From NCBI GenBank assembly GCA_029204225.1, contig CM055097.1:49416754-49480753 (forward strand): a stretch of DNA of 64,000 nucleotides. The letters are read 5' to 3'. Positions 58,340-64,000 of the stretch are shown here, piece after piece. Source of the stretch: Diphasiastrum complanatum. Its lineage: Eukaryota; Streptophyta; Lycopodiopsida; Lycopodiales; Lycopodiaceae. Positions within the stretch are counted from its first letter, which is position 1. Each line of letters starts with the position of its first letter. The position numbers and the translations under genes are program-made. Under the pieces are notes generated by a model. That model worked only from the letters and a program-made list of their open reading frames with translations, was not told the DNA's origin and did not search any database.

Positions 58340-61291
58340 ATTCTTAACTCTGTAGGACTTAGATCAGGAGAAAATTGAGAAGAATAAGATATTGTCTAAA
58401 TCTGAAGATGTTCTAGAAGAATTACCTCATGGAATATCGTCGTCCAGATCGTAGACGTAAGATAGAGTTAATTCCAGGTAGTCACCCTATCTCTAGACAA
58501 CCTTATAGGTTCTCTCTGAAGGAAGAGATAAAGATTACTAAGCAAATTGAAAATTACTTAAAGATGGGTCATATTCAGCCAAGTAAGTCACCTTGGGGTG
58601 CTCATGTTCTTCTTAATCAAAGAAAGTATGGAGGCTTCAGGTTGTGGGTGGGACTACGAGGGGTTGAATAAGAATACTATTAAAAATAAATATCCTTTGT
58701 CCTCGTATGGATGATCTGGTAGATCGATTAGGTGGAGGCTAAATACTTCACAAAGATAGATCTAGAAGCGAAATATCATCATATTAGGATTCATCTAAAT
58801 GATGTGCAAAAGACAAGTTTTTGGACGAGATTCGGTCATTATGAATTTCTCGTGCTTCCTTTGAGTTGGACGAATGCACTAGCTACGTTCCAACAGATGA
58901 TGAACAATATTTTTCATCCATATCTAGGGAAGTGTGTGGTTGTATTCTTAGATGACATTCTCATCTACAATAGGACACTTAAGGAGCATTTGAGTCATCT
59001 TAAGACTATCTTAGATATTCTCAGACGAGAGAAACTTTATGCTAGGGAATCTAAATGTGATTTCTTAAAAGTAAGTTATTGTACCTCGGTCATAAGATCA
59101 CTTGTAAGTGGTTGGAGATTGACGAGAGTCAGGTCAAGACAGTGCTTGAGTGGCCCGATACGAAGACGGGGGGGATTAGAGAAGTTAAATCTTTTTTTGC
59201 GGTTGTACAGTTTTTCTTTTGTAATTCAATTGAAGATTATGCAAAAGTGACAGCACCTTTAAATAATTTGACTAAAGGAAGAGCTAATAAAAGAAAAAAG
59301 AGAGTCAAACCTAGTGAGCCTATGAGTGGAATGATGGATTGGGACCAATACTTTGAGAAACTCAAGCAAATGATTGCTTCAGCTCCTGTTTTACAGATCG
59401 TGAATACTAATATACCTTACGTCGTGCGAACTGATGCGAGTGATTTGGCGATAGGGCCAGTTCTCTACAGAGGATAGGTCGATAGTGTTTGAAAGCAAGA
59501 AACTCACGGGGCCTTAGTTGCATTACACAACTCAGGAGACGGAGTTATTTGTTGTGATACATGCACTTAAAACTTGGAGGCATTACATGTGTGTAGTAAG
59601 TTTATAGTGTATACTAATCACCACCCTCTAAAGTGCTTTTGTAATCAGAACGATCTGAAGCGTCATAAAGCTCACTAGATTGAGCTTATGCAGGAATTTG
59701 ATCATGAGATCCGATATGTCAAGGGTAGCTCTAAACCAAGTCGTGGATGTGCTTAGTCAGATTGGTAAATTAAATGAACTTCATTCACCCAGATTTCCAC
59801 TGATCTATATCTTTCACTGAGAGGAAGGTGTGAATCAGAGTCTCATTTTGGTCCATCTAGAAGATGGTGGAGACAGGAAAAAATGAGAGTGGAATAGAGA
59901 TTCACTCACAAGGGTCTCAGGTTCCTAGGAAAGATGATATGATAGTGAAATAGTTTTCTATCCGAGTTGGGTTACTATCTCGGAATGAGAAAATTTGTGT
60001 ACCAGCGGATGATGATTTAAAGAAGATGATTCTTTACGACTGTCATGACGTTCCCTATGCAGGTCATCCGAATATACATAGGACTTTGGACTTGGTCAGA
60101 AGAGAGTTTTGTTGGCCAAAACTCAAGCGATTTGTCGAGTCTTATGTGATTATATGTAGACTTTGTTAGCCAAAGCTAAACGCTTGAACTGGAGGGTTGT
60201 TACATCCCCTAGATATCCCTCAAAAATAATGGAAAAGTATATTTATAGCTTTTATGGTTGGACTTCCAAAGACCCAATGCCAAAATGATTCTATTTGGGT
60301 TGTGGTGGATAGGTTGACAAAGTTAGCTATTTTTATACCAGTCAAGTCAACTGCTAAGGTTTCGGCCCAGATCTTTGTGAAAAGATTATTTAGGCTTTAT
60401 GGACTGTCAAGTGATATAATTAGCGATAGAGATCCTAAATTTAGATCACTTTGGTCAGATGTATTCCATAAGCTAGAAACCTCGCTTAGTTTTAGTTCTT
60501 CTAATCATCCTGAATCAGATGGCCAGATTGAGAGAACTAATTAGACTATGGAGGATATATTGAGGACATATGTGTCTCACAGGCAATCTCAGTGGGAAGA
60601 TTACATTCCTTTGATTGAGTTTGCTTATAACAGTAGGAAACATTCTGCTACTGGTTCTTGTCCGTTTATGCTGATGTACGGATTTCAACCTAGATCTTCG
60701 ATAAATGTGGAGACAAAGTCTGTCAAGATCTAGAAAGTTGTGGATTTTTTTGCATGATATGCATGAAATATTGCAAGTGGCCCATGATTGTATCCAGAGT
60801 GCTTAGGATAGACCTAAGCACTATGCCGATCTTATGAGGTCTTTTAGAGATTTTAAAGTTGATGATTGGGTATATCTTAGAATACTAAGGATTCTAAGAC
60901 TATGCGTACGGGGAAGCACTAGAAAATTGTCTACCAGATATTGTGGATCATTTCGGATTATAAAGAAAGTTGGTTTTTTAGCTTACAAACTAGATCTTCA
61001 GAACAAGTCTACAGCTCACCCTGTGTTTTATGTAAGTCATTTAAAATTAAGTTTACATATGAAGGTGACGTAGTTGGTTCAGAGAAAGATCTTACACATT
61101 TGGAGGGTGTTCCTTTGGAACCTGAAAAGGTACTTAGAACTAGAGATAAATAATTGAGAAATCATTCTATCTCTGAGTGCTTGATTAGGTGGAAGGGACG
61201 GACTGAGAATGATGATTCAGCGGGTTGAAAGCATAAAGAAGAACTTTCCTAGTTTTCACTTCCAGAGATAGAAGTGTTTCGAGGGGGGAAG
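58340..61291 (+). pseudogene. gypsy chromovirus pol (RT, RNase H, integrase, chromodomain)
   Basis: RT starts near 58400 (RPDRRRKIELIPGSHPISRQPY, MGHIQPSKSPWGAHVL), with FTKIDLEAKYHHIRI, YEFLVLPLSWTNALATFQ and the catalytic VVVFLDDILIY (58732-59060). RNase H: LEWPDTKTGG, VRTDASDLAIG (59079-59477), then a degraded region. Integrase: zinc region HDVPYAGHPNIHRTLDLV...CRLC (about 60040-60170), core VVVDRLTKLAIFIPV, ISDRDPKF and HPESDGQIERTN. GPY/F-like region with YCGSFRIIKKVGFLAYKLDL, then a chromodomain remnant (LIRWKGRTENDDS, EIEVF). Many stops and frameshifts. No gag, protease or 5' LTR. Confidence 0.88.
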
Positions 61292-61768
61292 AACGTTATG
61301 TCCATGTCCATATAAGGGAATCAGAATAATTCCTAACGTGGATAGTGGGTCACTCTAGTTGTATGTGGTTATTAGTTATGCTACGTCATTTTGGACGTGG
61401 TCATATCAAGTAATTAATAATCATATGAGGACCCAGACCTATAATTGGACATAGGAGCACTTGCATGGTGAATGATTGCTTTAATGCAAGAATAAGAGGT
61501 CAATAGCTTAGTGTAGGTTGCATCGGGATCCTAAGTCGAATATTCTCTCCTCTTGGAGAGAATACATACCATGGAAACTCGCCCACCTCCCTATTGGAAT
61601 TTTAGATTCTTGAGCCAGGTTTCCTCTCCTCTCTTGTATTCATTCACTGTGGTGGGGTGAAGGGTTAGGGTATTGACTAGCCTCTTCATGTTGGTTGGGT
61701 GGTTTATGCTCCACAGGTGTCCTTTTGGTTTGCATGTGATAGGATTCTTGAAGATCTTCACATCGTTA
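61292..61768 (+). repeat. gypsy 3' LTR
   Basis: Follows a purine-rich GAGGGGGGAAGAA tract and begins TTATGTCCATGTCC, whose homologue at 40695 begins TGTTATGTCC. About 477 bp, aligned along its length with the minus-strand LTR at 39500-40695. TATA-like CATATAAGGG near 61309. Ends near TCGTTATA. Confidence 0.85.
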
Positions 61769-62020
61769 TATTTGTACTCAACCTCACTAGATGACAATGA
61801 GATAGTGGCTTGTTCCTTTGAAATCCATGATGATATATAGCTCCATCACCTATGAAAATACAATGTGCACTTATGGATTTCCTATCCATTTGATCTCCAA
61901 CGAAGTCCGAATCTGAAAATACAAACAAGTTAGGTAATGATCCCTCATACAATATGCCAAAATCTCTAGTTCTCATGATGTATCTCAAAACTCTTTTTTC
62001 CTAGCTTCTATTGTAAAGCT
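61769..62020 (-). pseudogene. copia RNase H fragment
   Basis: Minus strand: LRYIMRTRDFGILYEGS, VFSDSDFVGDQMDRKSISAH (first catalytic Asp region), then across a frameshift SSSEVEYK at the edge of the gypsy LTR. The RNase H text runs right up to 61769, so the gypsy element was probably inserted into this copia. Confidence 0.75.
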
Positions 62021-62640
62021 ACCTTTACAAGCCTTACTTCCAGCGCCAATGGCGCCAGCAGCGCTCTTGCTGCTCCCGACGCCGCCAACGCTGGTGCCGC
62101 TCCGGCACCCTGTGACCAGAATCCAGCCGGCTCCAAGTTCCTATGGCTGAAAATCTTTGATCTGTTCTAGCAAAGTCTAGAGAGCTCAGATTGATGTGCA
62201 ATCACCTCACACGATCTAGGCATGATTAAAGGAAGCCTGAGGATCAATAAATTCTAGAGAGATAAAATGACTTTCTAGAGAGAGAAAATTCTAGAGAGAG
62301 AAAATTATGCTTTACCAGCCTGGGTAGAGCACTTGGTATGAGGGGAGGTGGCGAATCCCACCAATACTATAGGGGAGTGCGGATTGCGACTCAGGACGAG
62401 CTTTAACCAAGTCTCAGTCCCTTGCTGGAATGTTGTCCTGGCGCCTGCCTTGGCATGCCAGCGCCCCGGAGAGTAGGGTTGGCCACACACTTGAAATGTA
62501 ACCTTCTCATATTTATCAATAAAGTGGAAATTTTCTCAAACTGACTCTGATTACCTTCTGGGTGTCAGTGTTTGGTAAAGCGCCAGTTGTAAGGCCGTTT
62601 CAAATTTTTTAATTTGGCACATAGCTGAGGGTCGTATCAT
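62021..62640. other. non-coding interval, LTR-like in part
   Basis: 62040-62140 is unusually GC-rich (GCGCCAGCAGCGC, GACGCCGCC). 62250-62310 holds three short TTCTAGAGAGA repeats. 62500-62520 has an AATAAA poly(A) signal. No coding content. Confidence 0.4.
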
Positions 62641-62644
62641 GAGA

Positions 62645-62716
62645 CGCCAGCAGTATGCGGCGGGACCATTCGGTCCGTGGCGCCAGTGGTATGCTGTCGA
62701 GACCATTTGGTCCAGG
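62645..62716 (+). repeat. 36-bp tandem duplication
   Basis: Two adjacent 36-bp units beginning CGCCAG (62645 and 62681), alike at about 26 of 36 positions (..ACCATTCGGTCCGTGG / ..ACCATTTGGTCCAGG). Confidence 0.7.
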
Positions 62717-63222
62717 AACTGGTTGTCTCCATATTTGTCGCGGCTTGTGGTTTTGAGTGTTCCTTGTATGAATGTGAATGGGTTAAGCTCTTGGGGAACG
62801 GGCTCTAACCTGTCGGCTGAGGTTGGATGGCTTGCTTGGGTGGAAGTTACCTGTTTATGGCTGTCCAGTCTGGTGTGGCACCAGGTTGGCTTCCAACACT
62901 CGTGACGAAGCCTTTAGTTGGTTTTAAGTCTGATGTAATTCAGACCGCTTGCTTGGAATGGATGTTACTCATTTGTAACGAAGCTTCGAGTTGGTTAAGT
63001 TTGATGTATGTCGGGCGGCTTGCTTGGAGGAAGTCACCCAATCGGGACCCCCGACCTGGCATGGCGCTAGGTTGGATCTCAATGTTGGTTTCTGCACTTC
63101 CAGTTGGTTAAGTCTGATCGTTGTTGGCGAGTGCTTGTATGTCAAGTGGGTTTGGACGGCAAGAGTTGAAGGCTGGGAAGCTAAGTCGTGGTTCCCGGCT
63201 CCTTTGGGATGCCTGTGCTACA
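62717..63222 (+). repeat. probable end of a gypsy 5' LTR
   Basis: Ends GCTACA two bases before a primer site. Internally repetitive: GCTTGCTTGG and AGTTGGTTAAGT-like units recur at about 62830, 62950 and 63020. Richer in G than the rest of the window. The left edge is not visible. Confidence 0.55.
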
Positions 63223-63224
63223 TG

Positions 63225-63239
63225 TGGTATCAGAGCCGA
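63225..63239 (+). other. primer-binding site (initiator tRNA-Met)
   Basis: TGGTATCAGAGCCGA, a perfect match, extended by CGA beyond the usual copia core as in many plant chromoviruses. Confidence 0.85.
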
Positions 63240-63913
63240 CTGGCCGGTCAGCTATGCGGATCTCACGGAAATGGCCACTGTTTGGGGTTCATCAGGATAA
63301 CTGTTGTGCAAGGTGCTGCTCACAGTGTAAGCACGGGTGCGTCCACGATCGGGGTGGTCGACAGAACAGGGGACTTGATGAGTCAAAGTGCTACCTCGAG
63401 GTGTAAGCACGGTCAGTTCTCGCGGTTCGAGCCTGGTGTCGTCTGCACGTAGGACGGATGAGGCAAAGTGTTGTCTAGGTAGGTGAAAGCATGGTCTCTA
63501 CCTTGTGGGGTGCGGGGTGACATATTCGAACTGTACGGGTTAACCATTGATACAGAGATGTTGCTCGAATTCAGGTGTAAAGCACGGGTGGTTAGCTGCG
63601 GTGCGGGATAGCTGCGGATCGTTTAGCTATAAGGGCTATCGACCAGATTTGGTGAGGCGTGACTGAGGCAATGTGCTGCTTAATGGTGAAAGCATGGATA
63701 GTTGCATGGGTGGTTTCTGTGGGCTGATTCTGTGATCGATCTGCATGGGCGCGGCCAGGCAAACGTCCTTTGGCAGGACTATCTCAAAGGGGGACCTTGT
63801 CTTTGTTACATGTTAGTAAACCTGCTTGAGTGTCTTACTTGTATGTATTCGTGGTAAGTCTTAGTACTCATGCTTTGCCTGGTTTGCATGATTGCTTGTG
63901 ATACAAGGAGCTG
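63240..63913 (+). other. leader with five degenerate repeats
   Basis: A (T)AAGCAC/T GG-centred unit with an upstream GTGCTGCT-like word recurs at about 63329, 63404, 63484, 63577 and 63685 (spacings 75-108 bp). G-rich, no long frame in sense. Confidence 0.55.
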
Positions 63914-64000
63914 ATGGCTCGAGAAGGAACCTTTCTTTTGAAGGTTGACACCATCAACAAAGAGGACTACAAAATCTGTGGGGCGGATTCGCAGTTCAAG
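63914..64000 (+). CDS. possible gag start of the element entering at the right edge (partial)
   Basis: The ATG at 63914 opens 29 codons to the window end (MAREGTFLLKVDTINKEDYK...). It lies about 690 bp after a primer site, where gag should begin. Too short to assign a domain or to tell copia from gypsy; the extended primer site favours gypsy. Confidence 0.4.
   Translation, partial: MAREGTFLLKVDTINKEDYKICGADSQFK

Overview
This is nuclear DNA from a land plant, probably one with a large, repeat-rich genome. The evidence is an eight-exon gene whose protein is very close to angiosperm molybdate-anion-transporter-type MFS proteins, and a sequence otherwise dominated by Ty1/copia and Ty3/gypsy retrotransposon remains with plant-type primer-binding sites (initiator-Met type; one Asp type). 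The species or lineage cannot be fixed from the sequence. There is no bacterial gene organisation, CRISPR array, rRNA or recognisable tRNA gene.

Layout. 1-438: minus-strand copia integrase fragment. 466-3110: two convergent degraded reading frames that are not copia or gypsy; the minus-strand one has motifs of an uncharacterised, widespread eukaryotic (probably transposon-borne) protein family. 3190-4500: minus copia reverse-transcriptase (RT) fragment. 4756-7110: plus copia copy with an internal deletion. 8395-13620: mosaic of copia pieces in both orientations. 13760-15360: two unrelated tandem duplications and a (TC)n tract. 15654-19012: the only intact host gene, an MFS transporter of 463 codons. 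19013-24980: non-coding, with an orphan gypsy 5' end (tRNA-Asp-type primer site at 22537) and a motif array. 24980-26945: copia pieces meeting tail to tail. 27060-28080: minus gypsy integrase. 28322-34342: complete copia element with 5-bp target duplication GTTTC, inserted into a Pro/Ser/Thr-rich frame that continues at 34348 into a coiled-coil region. 35408-36735: copia gag-protease. 36720-40695: minus gypsy gag/protease, leader and LTR, the LTR itself split by a 707-bp insertion (duplication GGGCC). 40725-48145: copia fragments, very long (TC)n tracts and a 1-kb deletion-derivative copia. 48485-54087: second complete copia element (duplication ATAAT). 55560-58240: copia fragments. 58340-61768: plus gypsy chromovirus lacking its 5' end. 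62640-64000: GC-richer LTR, primer site and leader of a further element running off the window.

The most notable result is structural. The copia pieces at 8691-10790, 10791-, 24980-26468 and 26470-26945 fit together only if the 15.7-kb interval 10791-26468, which carries the MFS gene, has been inverted. The breakpoints lie inside gag and integrase; about 2-3 bp are missing at one and about 38 bp at the other, judged against the related copy at 5025-7100. A second, earlier inversion within one element is also suggested.

Functionally only the MFS gene looks capable of making a host protein. No retroelement in the window has an uninterrupted gag-pol frame, although the two complete elements are structurally recent.
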